Source of the DNA: Sphingobacteriales bacterium 50-39
Lineage (GTDB): Bacteria; Bacteroidota; Bacteroidia; Chitinophagales; Chitinophagaceae
Length of the DNA stretch: 64,000 nucleotides
Direction: 5' to 3'
Assembly (NCBI GenBank): GCA_001898505.1
Contig: MKTZ01000015.1
Span: 124,001-188,000 of the forward strand
Positions within the stretch are counted from its first letter, which is position 1. Each line of letters opens with the position of its first letter. Below are positions 36,544 to 45,783 of the stretch, piece by piece. Made by a program: the position numbers and the translations under genes. The notes under the pieces were generated by a model that was not told where the DNA came from, made no database searches, and worked only from the letters and a program-made list of their open reading frames with translations.

Positions 36544-37716
36544 TTACATGGTTACAGTAGGATTATAGGCGGACAGCTGATCTTTTGTCCAGACCCGGTT
36601 CATAATAATTTTATCGGCTTTTTCCCAATAGCCCCAGTCAATGCGGACCGGGACTCCTTCGATGTCCGGCAGTTTAAATCTCCCCTGGTGCCAGACAGGG
36701 CGTACTATAAAGTACCGTTCCAGTCCATACATAAGAGAATACAGGTACTCCACGGCACAATCATCCGGTGCGGTGGCCAGCATCGGAGCTGTATAAAACG
36801 AATACCCGCCGGATGTAAGATCCAGTCCATTTTTTATGGCCAGGTCCCTGACCTCTGCCCATTCTTTGATCCCGCCGAGCTGTGTGGGTACGGGCTGCAA
36901 ATGCGCAACTCCTATATGCACCAGCGAAGGGAACATTTTTGCCGTACGCTCCGACTCCCCATAAGCAATGGGTACGGGGGACAGCCGGCAAAGTTTTTCT
37001 ATTTCCAGGTAATGTGCGGAATGGATCGGCTCTTCCACCCAGGCAATATCATCTATTCCCACCTTGTCGATAAAAGCAAGGGCCTGATCGGTACTCCAGG
37101 TCTGGTTGGCATCGACAGCCAATTTGACCTCGCCGCCAATTAAACTCCTTACGAACCGGACACGCTCGATGTCCCGCTCCATTTTTGTTCCGAACTGACT
37201 GCCGACCTTGATTTTGACGCAATCTACCCCTGCATCGAGGAAGAGCTTCATTTCTTTTTCCAATTCTTCCAGACTGTAATTGGTGCCCCCTCCGCTGCCA
37301 TACATTTTAACGGAGTCCCTCGTCCCTCCCAGGTACCGGTACAGCGGAAGCCCCTTCCTCCTGGCCGCCAGATCAAAGAGGGCCAGATCCAACTGGCCAA
37401 GCAGCGCTGATGCCTGGCCCCTGAAACCCTCATTTCGGATGGACCAGTACAACAGGCGATACAATTTTTCATAAGGCAGGTCATGATTATGGAACAGGAT
37501 GGGTAAAAAACATTTCTCCAGGATATTGATATAGGTGTTAAAAACAGGCGCCTCCCCAAGATTGCCATCCTTGTCCTGGACAGTCAATATGGAAAGACCA
37601 AATGAATCGAAAGGCCCCATGGTAGCGTCCTGGAAAGCTGTAACGGCACGCACCGGTTCCAATACCCTGAGCTGGGCCCTGGTGATATTAAATACTTCGC
37701 GATCGATTGGGTGCAT
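36544..37716 (-). CDS. Enolase superfamily (mandelate racemase-like) sugar-acid dehydratase candidate
   Basis: 390 aa with the capping domain (about 1-130) and the barrel with metal ligands D202 (VDANQ), E228 (WVEEP) and E254 (YGESE), and a KxK base motif at K168/K170 (VKIKVG). The usual Asp-His dyad of the mandelate racemase group is not seen: QPVPTQLGG has V276 where QPD is typical, and LTSGGYSFYT has no His. A muconate-cycloisomerase-type Lys is also absent. It may use only the KxK motif or belong to an uncharacterised subgroup. Its context with an aldo/keto reductase suggests dehydration of L-fuconate or a similar acid. Confidence 0.85.
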   Translation of the reverse strand: MHPIDREVFNITRAQLRVLEPVRAVTAFQDATMGPFDSFGLSILTVQDKDGNLGEAPVFNTYINILEKCFLPILFHNHDLPYEKLYRLLYWSIRNEGFRGQASALLGQLDLALFDLAARRKGLPLYRYLGGTRDSVKMYGSGGGTNYSLEELEKEMKLFLDAGVDCVKIKVGSQFGTKMERDIERVRFVRSLIGGEVKLAVDANQTWSTDQALAFIDKVGIDDIAWVEEPIHSAHYLEIEKLCRLSPVPIAYGESERTAKMFPSLVHIGVAHLQPVPTQLGGIKEWAEVRDLAIKNGLDLTSGGYSFYTAPMLATAPDDCAVEYLYSLMYGLERYFIVRPVWHQGRFKLPDIEGVPVRIDWGYWEKADKIIMNRVWTKDQLSAYNPTVTM

Positions 37717-37719
37717 AGC

Positions 37720-38667
37720 TCAGCTGTTGACGTGTTGTTCCTTCAAAATGCGGTTAACTATTTTGTTATAAATCCCTTCATCCAGCGGTCCCGCTCCGAT
37801 GCCGGAAAGCGTATCCCGCAACTCCTCACCATTGGCGGCCCCGATGACGATATGGAACGGGTAGGGAATGTTCAGCAGGAACCGGTGGGCCAGCGCGGTG
37901 AGAGAGATATGTTCACTGTCGGCAATCTCCTTTGCGGAACGTGCCAGCGCGAGGTGACGGGCAGGTAGCCATTCCGGCCTATTGGCCTGGAACTCCTCAT
38001 ACCTGCGGCCAAGCAGCCCCATATACAGCGGGCTGGCTATCCAGCATTCGGCTCCAGCGTCCCGGGCGCCCCCGGCGCCCCCGGCATGCTTAAGACCAGA
38101 ATCCAAAGCATCCAGGCAGCAGACGTTCAGCCTGTTGAACTCCATCACCACGTCAAAGATCCCCTGTTTTATGAATGGCCGGAACGAGGGAGGGTAATTC
38201 CCCCCTACACCGATCCGATGAGCCAGACCCCTTTTTTTAAATCCTATCATTGTTTCAATCACCTGCTCTTTCCGGTCTTTCGGGACAGCATCCGGTTCAT
38301 GAAGAAAAAGCACGTCGATGGCGTCTATCCCCATCTCCTTCAGGCTGTTACCCACGCTGGACTCCATGCCGGACAGGCTGTAGTCATAGATACCCTCGTG
38401 CGCTGCATAGCTCTTAAGCCGTCCCACCTTAGTGCTTATCTGAGGTCTCTTTCCCCGCCATTTTTTCAATGCCTCTCCAATAAACTGCTCGGCATCCCCA
38501 TAGGAAGGAGCGGTGTCCAGCACATCCAATCCATGCTCCAGTGCGCCGAGGATCGTTCGGACAGACTCGTCGGGCTGTACTTTCCCCCAAACCCCGCCAA
38601 TTCCGGCAGTACCCAATACGATCTTTTTGGCATTTCTTTCCAGCACATGGGATAGTTTCATATTCAT
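37720..38667 (-). CDS. Aldo/keto reductase, L-fucose dehydrogenase-like
   Basis: A 315-aa TIM-barrel oxidoreductase with a complete AKR catalytic tetrad: D51 and Y56 (DTAPSYGDAE), K80 (STKVG) and H123 (FLHEPD). It resembles the D-threo-aldose/L-fucose 1-dehydrogenase branch, which oxidises the sugar to its lactone with NAD(P)+. It heads a four-gene minus-strand operon (3-bp gap to the enolase-type gene). The loop after LKHAGG contains two tandem copies of GGCGCCCCC (38065-38082), encoding extra Gly/Ala residues. Confidence 0.88.
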   Translation of the reverse strand: MNMKLSHVLERNAKKIVLGTAGIGGVWGKVQPDESVRTILGALEHGLDVLDTAPSYGDAEQFIGEALKKWRGKRPQISTKVGRLKSYAAHEGIYDYSLSGMESSVGNSLKEMGIDAIDVLFLHEPDAVPKDRKEQVIETMIGFKKRGLAHRIGVGGNYPPSFRPFIKQGIFDVVMEFNRLNVCCLDALDSGLKHAGGAGGARDAGAECWIASPLYMGLLGRRYEEFQANRPEWLPARHLALARSAKEIADSEHISLTALAHRFLLNIPYPFHIVIGAANGEELRDTLSGIGAGPLDEGIYNKIVNRILKEQHVNS

Positions 38668-39069
38668 GTAAGTTGCTGTCTGTAAATTTATCGCATCCTA
38701 CAGATATCCTATATTCCTGGATTGCTTAATTATTATGCTTTTTTTGCATCCCGGTGACGTCTGTAGCGGCCTTCTCATTCTTTAACAGCCGACTGAACGT
38801 GCCTTCGATTTGCCGGTTGTTGAGTCCCAGGCCTGCGGCAAGACACAACCGTAACACTTTCGTACAATGCCATTGGATGTACCTGCGCACAATGGAGCTA
38901 TTCAAGCCAGGAAGGTGACACACACCAAAATAAAGGTCCTCAGGAACGGTCACGCCATAAAACATACCTACTAAATTGTAGCATACTATCCAAAAAGTAA
39001 GTAATGAGGGGATTGGGCGGCCGCTGGAAAATTGGTACATTGACATCGAAATATACATTTGAAAACTCC
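38668..39069. promoter_or_regulatory. Divergent control region, no convincing gene
   Basis: A 402-bp stretch between the aldo/keto reductase (-) and the amidohydrolase (+). A minus-strand open frame (38726-39118) would overlap the amidohydrolase start and shows no recognisable family. Promoters for both flanking genes should be here. I see no long dyad. Confidence 0.5.
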
Positions 39070-40047
39070 ATGCTCCCGATAGAAAAATTCCCAAAAATAG
39101 ATGCCCATTTTCATTCAACTTTTAACGACAGCCGCTATCAAAAAATAGCCGGCGCGTTTAATGTCCGTTATATCAATATCAATACCGATGCCGACGTTTT
39201 CCCGTCCCTGGAAACACAAGAACAGGTAGCTCTATCGTATGCAAACGCCTCGCCACAACATTTTGCATATATATGCAGTTTTGAAATGAATAACTGGACA
39301 GAGACAAATTGGTACAACGACGTTCTTGCATCCATAAAAAAGTCTATACAAAATGGGGCTGTTGGAATTAAGATATGGAAAAACATCGGCATGGGAATTT
39401 TGAAGCCGGATAGGTCATTCCTGATGATCGACGATCCATTCTTTATCCCACTCTTTGAATTCTTACAAGAGAACAAGATCCCCGTCCTGGCCCATTTAGG
39501 GGAGCCCAAAAATTGCTGGCTGCCGTTAGAAAAAATGACGTCCCGACGGAACAGAGCCTATTATGAAAAGCACCCGGCATTTCATGCTTACCTGCATCCC
39601 GAGATCCCGTCCTATCAACGTCAAATAGCCGCCAGGGACGCCATCCTGGAAACATTTCCCGATCTCACCCTGGTGGGAGCTCATTTAGGAAGCATGGAGT
39701 GGAGTTATGAAGAATTAGCAAAACGTTTTGACAAATACCCCAATTTTTCAGTCGATATCTCTTCCCGTCTCGGACATTTACAAATGCAAGCCGCACAACA
39801 TCCGGAAAAAATACGAGATTTCTTTATTCAGTATGCTGACAGGATAATGTATGGAACGGATGCCTATAACAATCATGAAAAACTGGAGACTTCCCTGATC
39901 AATGACTGGAAATATTTTACAACGAGGGAATACTGCCAGTCCACCGAGGTAGACGGCTTGTTTCAGGGGATACAGCTACCCGAAGAAGTCTTGTACAAAT
40001 TATATTTTTCAAACGCAAAGACTATCTATAGCCGGCTGGTCTTTTAG
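39070..40047 (+). CDS. Cytoplasmic amidohydrolase, candidate sugar lactonase
   Basis: 325 aa from ATG 39070; the in-frame ATG at 39004 gives an unlikely extension. It is an amidohydrolase_2-type TIM barrel with the HxH motif (DAHFHS; H13, H15), GIKIWKNIGM, AHLGEPKNCW, GAHLGSMEW and the metal/catalytic Asp in YGTDA. There is no signal peptide. Next to a sugar dehydrogenase and a dehydratase-like gene it could hydrolyse a sugar lactone, as COG3618 lactonases do, but its sequence is not a clear match to those. A close paralogue forms the N-terminal half of the fusion gene at 41548-44829. Confidence 0.82.
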   Translation: MLPIEKFPKIDAHFHSTFNDSRYQKIAGAFNVRYININTDADVFPSLETQEQVALSYANASPQHFAYICSFEMNNWTETNWYNDVLASIKKSIQNGAVGIKIWKNIGMGILKPDRSFLMIDDPFFIPLFEFLQENKIPVLAHLGEPKNCWLPLEKMTSRRNRAYYEKHPAFHAYLHPEIPSYQRQIAARDAILETFPDLTLVGAHLGSMEWSYEELAKRFDKYPNFSVDISSRLGHLQMQAAQHPEKIRDFFIQYADRIMYGTDAYNNHEKLETSLINDWKYFTTREYCQSTEVDGLFQGIQLPEEVLYKLYFSNAKTIYSRLVF

Positions 40048-41544
40048 CTACTTCACGATCATGACATCCCCCATGCGATACCATCCATCTTCGGTGCGGC
40101 CGGTTATTGCGAGCCGCACCGTCGGCGCTAACGTCCCCGGCGACACGATCCCTACTTCGACCTGGTACTTTCCCAACGGCATATCGTAAGGGATAAAAAA
40201 ATTCTCCTCATACACAATGTCTCCCGGCAGCCAGTTCAGCAACTTCGTATCGGAGAGATATACCCTCGCCCGGCCAGGGCCTTTCAGGCGGACAGCCAGC
40301 CGATAGTCCTTATAGAGGGGCGCTACACCTACATTCTCCCATAAGGACGTGATGGACAATTGACCATTGGGCGAAAGCCTGGAAGGATATTCGAAACGCC
40401 TGATCACGAATCTGTACCCCATCCTGTTCAGCCATTTCTCCACCAAAGGCCCCCAGACCTTTGGCACCGGCGAGCTCTTGGCATTGAAAGAGCTGATATG
40501 CCACTTGAGCGCTTCAGCAAAAATATATTGGACGGTCCTGTCGTCATATTTCAAGGAATCCAGCCATTGCAGAAAGGTGCCGCAAATCTCCATCGTCACC
40601 GGCCTTTTCTTCCATGCCTCCGACATCCCGCTTTTAACAATGTCCCTCGGGTATACATCCCCCATATGACTCCATTGCTGCTCAGGCCACAGGTCTGTCG
40701 TCATGTCCCCTAGACAGTCGCAACGAAGGCCTAGCGGCCGCATCCCATCCCCCACTCCATTGTTTCTTCCATCTGCCCAGAATGCCTCGATAGGCGTACC
40801 CCGTACAAGGACGCCCGGATCAGGGGCATCGCCATTCAATGGCTGAAAGGTCAGTGGCGTTCTTTTAAAATTCTCCAGGTAACAATCGATAAGCGCGACG
40901 CGGGTTCGCTCACTTAACAAATGCGAACCGTCTCCTTCACCCCAAAACCCGGTCAATGCGATATCTACGGACTCGAGGGTGGGATTCCCATCATAACGCT
41001 GACCCAGCGCCCTGATAAGCCCTCCGAAATACTGCAGGTATCTGGGATCTTCCGGGTCGGTTCGCCATTTCACGGACAACAGTTTGTCTTCCTTACCGAC
41101 CATTTGCCGATACCACGCCGGTACATCACGGTCGCCATCCTCATAAGGTGCGACGCGGAACATGAGGGTCTGTCCGCGGGATGCTGCAGTGCTGAGCGCC
41201 TTGTCGATCATCGCCCAGTCATACTTTTCCCTTTCGGGCTCCAGGAAGGCCCAGTCCACCCTGAAATAGGCAATACTGGTCGATGGATGGCTCTTATTGA
41301 CAAGGCCGCCGTTAAAGGTCTGGTACACGATGGGCAGCCCTTCCGTCCATCCGGAGCCAGGGTTGAGCGTATCTCCATTAAACCGTTGAAAGGTGGTAAA
41401 TCCAATACCGGGATTGTTCAGCACGTCCTGGATCTCGGCGGGCTTGACCCTGGTCCTTCCACGGACCTCCGACACGGTCTGTCCAAATAATGACAATCCC
41501 TGGAACCCCAATAGCAGAAAAAAAACGCAAAATGTCTTTATCAT
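40048..41544 (-). CDS. Secreted DUF4832-type, glycosidase-like protein
   Basis: A 498-aa protein with a signal peptide (to about LFGQ, residue 22). The N-terminal part has the NNPGIGFTTFQRF and FRVDWAFLEPEREKYDW segments of a TIM-barrel glycosidase-like fold (DUF4874/GH42-like). IALTGFWGEGDGSH carries a candidate acidic catalytic residue. The C-terminal quarter (about 380-498) is a beta-sandwich of DUF4832 kind. Activity is not established. It is the last gene of the 11-gene run, 3 bp after the fusion gene, and abuts the convergent amidohydrolase with no spacer. Confidence 0.75.
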   Translation of the reverse strand: MIKTFCVFFLLLGFQGLSLFGQTVSEVRGRTRVKPAEIQDVLNNPGIGFTTFQRFNGDTLNPGSGWTEGLPIVYQTFNGGLVNKSHPSTSIAYFRVDWAFLEPEREKYDWAMIDKALSTAASRGQTLMFRVAPYEDGDRDVPAWYRQMVGKEDKLLSVKWRTDPEDPRYLQYFGGLIRALGQRYDGNPTLESVDIALTGFWGEGDGSHLLSERTRVALIDCYLENFKRTPLTFQPLNGDAPDPGVLVRGTPIEAFWADGRNNGVGDGMRPLGLRCDCLGDMTTDLWPEQQWSHMGDVYPRDIVKSGMSEAWKKRPVTMEICGTFLQWLDSLKYDDRTVQYIFAEALKWHISSFNAKSSPVPKVWGPLVEKWLNRMGYRFVIRRFEYPSRLSPNGQLSITSLWENVGVAPLYKDYRLAVRLKGPGRARVYLSDTKLLNWLPGDIVYEENFFIPYDMPLGKYQVEVGIVSPGTLAPTVRLAITGRTEDGWYRMGDVMIVK

Positions 41545-41547
41545 TTT

Positions 41548-44500
41548 TTATCGATTGTACAACGGTGTAATAATATCTTCCGGCGCGTTCGCATCTCCTT
41601 TTGCCGGTCCATGCCAAACGCCTCCGCCAAATGTCATAATATAAACCTTTTCGACATCGGCAGGGTCCGGGGTCACTTTCCTGCCCCACTTGAAATTATA
41701 GCCCCGGATCCTCACCCAGCTTTTAGCGCCATCCTCCGAATAATACGCTGACCCGTTAAAACCGCAGGCATACAGGCGGTCCACCCGCGGGTCGAATGTC
41801 AGGTCGCTGATATGCTGATCACGGACCAGCGACTCCTCCCAGCTCACGCCGTCATTATGCGAGATAAATATACCGCCTCCTGTGTCCGGAGAAAATTCAC
41901 CACCGGAGACTCTACCCCAGGCCGATAGGATCAAGGTCGCAGGGTCTTTCTCTGAAGTCAACAGGCTGGTAGGGCCATTGGTGCCGGGAGGCAATGCTAT
42001 TTTTCTCCAGGTCTCCGCATTGTCATCCGACCGGTATAAAGCGCCATCGCCTTCATCACCTATCCGGCCATCTTCGCTCCGGCGGCTTACAATAAGGAAT
42101 AAGCTGCCATGGGGACCGCGTTGTACGATCCGCCACGCAAAAGGCTCCGCACCTTCGATCCCCTTGTTCTTCGGCAGCCAGGTCTCGCCGCCATCGACAG
42201 ATTTGAAAACGCCTTTCCCAAAAACACAAGCATATAATGTATTGCCCGTCCCTTCCCGGGCGGTATCCAGCAATAATCCTGTCACAGCCCCCTGGCCGAC
42301 ACCGGCGCTGACCACCCGCCATGATCTCCCGCCATCCTCCGTGCGCACAATCCCTCCGTTGAAATTCTTCACGCCATTGCGCCGGAACATCTTCGGTCTG
42401 GGCAGATCGTGGATCCCGCTCATCGCCGCCCATGCTCTTCCTTTTACCTTTGGATCGAGTACAAGCGAATAACAGGTATTCGTCCACGCTTCGGGGATAG
42501 CCGTGTCTCTCGTGGCGCTCCTCCAACTTATACCTCCATTATGGCTTTCGAACAGTCCTATATCCGTATACAGCAGGTACAAATGCAGACTGTCAAAGGG
42601 GTCGGACACGATATCGTAGTTGGTCGTCACCTCCAATCCCCGCGAGCTCCAGCTCGCGGCATCTTTATACAACGTTGAATATACTCCTTCCCATGTTTTC
42701 CCACCGTCCTGTGTCCGAATGGTCCGGCCGAAGTCCGTGCCATAGCATATCGCCGGATTCGACGGAGATACTCCCAGGCAAAGAGGATTCTCACCCCATC
42801 CGACACCAAAACGTTCATTGATCCAATCCCTCCCGAAATTCCGGGACACCCGCATACCTCCCGGAAAGACGGTGTCCTGCCATACCAGCTTCCAATTCCT
42901 GCCGTAATCATCGGTCCTGGCCACACCGGAACAGACTGTATCTCCCCCGCACCGTAGATGGCTGTACGAGACATAGGCTATACCGGGGGCTGTACTACAA
43001 GCCGACACCGCACGATACAGCGGACCGTCACCGCCGGTGCGTGCAAAGGCCATAATACCCTTGTCCCTTCTTTGCCATGAACTTCCTCCGTCGCGGCTGA
43101 CATAGATACCCCGCACGGCGCCGCCTTGCGGAACATCCTGTCCCCATAATCCATAGATGCAGTATTTGCCTGCTCTCTTATCCCATCCGCCGGAATACTC
43201 CAATGCCTTCGCATCCTTATCCGGCCCGGGAAACCGACGCCATATTCCATGCTTTTTTTGAACGATGCCCTTGTCGTCGGCAATATATAATGTCCTGTCA
43301 CCGGCAGCAGATCCGGGGTCCACCAAAATAGTACGGGCGCCCTGCGGGATATCCCTTTCCTTTCGCCAATGCCGCCCCCCATCTTCGGAAATATAAAGCC
43401 CCTTCTTTCCTTTTTCCTCTATGCCCGCATACAACCGAACGGAGGAGGCAGGATCCACCGCGAAAGCAAGCAGCTTCTTTCTTATGCTGTCTTTCGTCAC
43501 CAACCGCTCTTCGGCATGATCTCCTTTTGAAATGACCCGGATCACGTCCAAAGGTTGGGGGTACAACAGTTCCCAGGTCATCCCTTTGTCCCGGCTTTTG
43601 AATAGACCTTCACAAACAGCATACACAACATTACTGTCCACCGGATCGAACACAAAGGAACGAACCCTGTTCACCAGGTTGAACATCCTCCATTGCCGGC
43701 CGCCGTCATAAGTAACATACGATCCGCCCATATCACAGGCTACAAAGACCAGGTTCGTATCATGGGGGCTGATGGCAGGGTAGAACATAGCTCCACCTCC
43801 TCCCACACCCGTGTAACCCCATCGATCAGCCCCCCGGACATTCTCCGACTGCATGGTATCATCTGTGACAAAATACTCCCAGTCCTTTATCCACCTGCTA
43901 TGCAGGCGTTCCCTGAACTTTTGTTTATCGGTCGCGTTCGAATCCAGCGTAGCATCGGTGCCGTAGATCAGGCGGTCCTGGTATCGCAGCACGAAATCCC
44001 GCACCTTCTTCCAATCCTTCTGCGACTGGTACTGCAGATGCGAAAGCCTTTCCGTGACATCGGCGGCCATGTTGGGGAATCTATCGAATCGTTTGGCAAG
44101 CTCGTCCACATTCCATTCTAATGAACCCAGATGCGCTGCCACAAAACGCAGATCCGGATGCCGCTCCAAAAATCTGTCGCGGGCGGCTATTTGCTGTTCA
44201 TAGGAAGGGAACCCGGGGTGAAGGTACATGTGGTATTCCGGGTGCGCCTGATAATATCTCCTGTCGTTAAGAACAGTCATCTGATCGACAGGCAGCCAGC
44301 AATTCTTCGGCTCGCCTAAATGTCCAAGGACCGTTTTCCCTTCCCGAATGACAAAGTCGATCACGCTATCAAATCGGGGATCGTCGATCATGATGAACCT
44401 GCCTGAGCTGTCCCGGCACGTCATTCCGATGTTCTTCCATATTTTGATCCCCAACGCTCCATCCTCGAAATCCTGTTTCAGGCGGGCAATCGTCGTTGAA

Positions 44501-44829
44501 AACCAACCGGGCTGCAGGAACCCATCCATGGAGAAGGCAGTGAGGAATTCGGCATTGCGTGGAAATGCCCGTTGCTGGAAAAGAGCATCCTCTTTCTGCT
44601 CCGCCAGTTCCGCCTTGCCCGCCACGTCGACATTGACATCCAGGATATCGAAACCATCTTCCCTCGCCTGCTCTGCAAAGGCAGTCTCCCGTACAAATAG
44701 GTGCGTGTGCGCATCCACCTTCTGAACGTTAGAGAAATCACCCAAATGGTAATAGCTGTCCCCGGAGGCCTGCACAAGCGCCAGTATACCGATGATGCCA
44801 GGAATAAGAGCCGTTATTTTATGGATCAT
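41548..44829 (-). CDS. Exported amidohydrolase fused to a BNR/VPS10-type beta-propeller
   Basis: A 1093-aa protein. An export signal (about 1-22) is followed by an amidohydrolase_2 barrel (about 35-325): HTH at 41/43, GHLGEPKNCWLP (169-180), AAHLGSLEW (231-239) and YGTDA (289-293). From about residue 335 (RWGYTGVGGGGAMFYPAISP) the rest reads as the mature start and body of a sortilin/GH74-like propeller with about eleven Asp-box (SxDxGxTW-like) repeats. The barrel lacks the C-terminal GLFQGIQLPEEVLYKLYF helix present in its paralogue at 39070, so the junction (about 43815-43840) looks like a truncation fusion. The reading frame is intact. The function may join surface glycan binding or cleavage to a hydrolase. 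Confidence 0.82.
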   Translation of the reverse strand: MIHKITALIPGIIGILALVQASGDSYYHLGDFSNVQKVDAHTHLFVRETAFAEQAREDGFDILDVNVDVAGKAELAEQKEDALFQQRAFPRNAEFLTAFSMDGFLQPGWFSTTIARLKQDFEDGALGIKIWKNIGMTCRDSSGRFIMIDDPRFDSVIDFVIREGKTVLGHLGEPKNCWLPVDQMTVLNDRRYYQAHPEYHMYLHPGFPSYEQQIAARDRFLERHPDLRFVAAHLGSLEWNVDELAKRFDRFPNMAADVTERLSHLQYQSQKDWKKVRDFVLRYQDRLIYGTDATLDSNATDKQKFRERLHSRWIKDWEYFVTDDTMQSENVRGADRWGYTGVGGGGAMFYPAISPHDTNLVFVACDMGGSYVTYDGGRQWRMFNLVNRVRSFVFDPVDSNVVYAVCEGLFKSRDKGMTWELLYPQPLDVIRVISKGDHAEERLVTKDSIRKKLLAFAVDPASSVRLYAGIEEKGKKGLYISEDGGRHWRKERDIPQGARTILVDPGSAAGDRTLYIADDKGIVQKKHGIWRRFPGPDKDAKALEYSGGWDKRAGKYCIYGLWGQDVPQGGAVRGIYVSRDGGSSWQRRDKGIMAFARTGGDGPLYRAVSACSTAPGIAYVSYSHLRCGGDTVCSGVARTDDYGRNWKLVWQDTVFPGGMRVSRNFGRDWINERFGVGWGENPLCLGVSPSNPAICYGTDFGRTIRTQDGGKTWEGVYSTLYKDAASWSSRGLEVTTNYDIVSDPFDSLHLYLLYTDIGLFESHNGGISWRSATRDTAIPEAWTNTCYSLVLDPKVKGRAWAAMSGIHDLPRPKMFRRNGVKNFNGGIVRTEDGGRSWRVVSAGVGQGAVTGLLLDTAREGTGNTLYACVFGKGVFKSVDGGETWLPKNKGIEGAEPFAWRIVQRGPHGSLFLIVSRRSEDGRIGDEGDGALYRSDDNAETWRKIALPPGTNGPTSLLTSEKDPATLILSAWGRVSGGEFSPDTGGGIFISHNDGVSWEESLVRDQHISDLTFDPRVDRLYACGFNGSAYYSEDGAKSWVRIRGYNFKWGRKVTPDPADVEKVYIMTFGGGVWHGPAKGDANAPEDIITPLYNR

Positions 44830-44862
44830 AGTTTTTGAATTTGATAATGATCACCCTTTTAA

Positions 44863-45744
44863 CTATAAGGCCTTTCGCCATGCATAGGACCGGATCCATT
44901 CGACCAGGGGCCCCATCCATTCCTCCGCCGGTATGTTCAGGGCAAACCCATGTTCCCCGGTAGGATGTAAATGCATCTCTGCCGGCACACCCTTTTCTTT
45001 CAATGCATGATAAAAAAGCGTGCTGTGCTCTACCGATACGGTGGAGTCGTCTTCCCGATGGGTGATCCAGGAGGGCGGCGTCCCTTCCGTCACCTGCAGT
45101 TCATTCGAAAATCTTTTTATCATGTCCTGTGTCGGATATTCGCCCAACAAATGCAGCCTCGAATCGTGGTGCATCAGTCTGTCGGACATGCTGATCAAAG
45201 GGTACACCAGCGCCATGAAGTCCGGCCGGAGGCTGACGCTTCGCTTGTTGGGGACATAGTTCTTGCTGAAATGCGTACCGGCTGTGGCGGCCAGGTGGCC
45301 GCCGGCAGAAAATCCCATAATACCCACCTGTCGGGGATCGATGTTCCAGATCCCCGCCTTTTGCCGGATCACTTTGATGGCCTGCTGCGCATCCTGCAAA
45401 GGCCCGATGGATTTATCTTTCATCGTGCGGTCGGACGGCAGCCGGTATTTCAGCACGATCCCTGCGATGCCCGTTGAGGCCAGGTATCGGGCGATATTGA
45501 TCCCTTCATCCTGGTAAGCCTCCTTCATATAGGCGCCACCCGGGCAGATGATCACGGCAGGCGTGCAGCCGGCGTCCTGCAAGGGAAGGAACAACTCCAG
45601 CGTTGGCACCGTAATATTGGTATACCCTCCGAAAACGCCTTCTTCCCAATAAATCGTGTCTTCCACTACATCATTGGGCACGGTATTGGGTATACCAAAT
45701 GAATATAGCTGAATGAGCTTCTGTGAATATTTTTTTGCAGCCAT
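44863..45744 (-). CDS. Alpha/beta hydrolase, acetyl-xylan-esterase-like
   Basis: A 293-aa BD-FAE/esterase-type hydrolase. It has the oxyanion motif ICPGGAY (about 66-72), nucleophile elbow GFSAGGH with S146, acid D232 or D233 (HREDDSTV) and base H265 (TGEHGF). No signal peptide is seen, so it may act in the cytoplasm on imported esterified sugars. It sits in the 11-gene run between the fusion gene and the EamA transporter. Confidence 0.88.
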   Translation of the reverse strand: MAAKKYSQKLIQLYSFGIPNTVPNDVVEDTIYWEEGVFGGYTNITVPTLELFLPLQDAGCTPAVIICPGGAYMKEAYQDEGINIARYLASTGIAGIVLKYRLPSDRTMKDKSIGPLQDAQQAIKVIRQKAGIWNIDPRQVGIMGFSAGGHLAATAGTHFSKNYVPNKRSVSLRPDFMALVYPLISMSDRLMHHDSRLHLLGEYPTQDMIKRFSNELQVTEGTPPSWITHREDDSTVSVEHSTLFYHALKEKGVPAEMHLHPTGEHGFALNIPAEEWMGPLVEWIRSYAWRKAL

Positions 45745-45783
45745 AACAATTCAAATTATCAGCATTCGGCCCGAACAAAAAAT

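Noticed and set aside
38726-39118. Minus-strand open frame of up to 130 codons between the aldo/keto reductase and amidohydrolase genes
   Set aside because: It overlaps the start of a well-supported gene, has no recognisable domain, and the remaining 79-codon version has no family resemblance.
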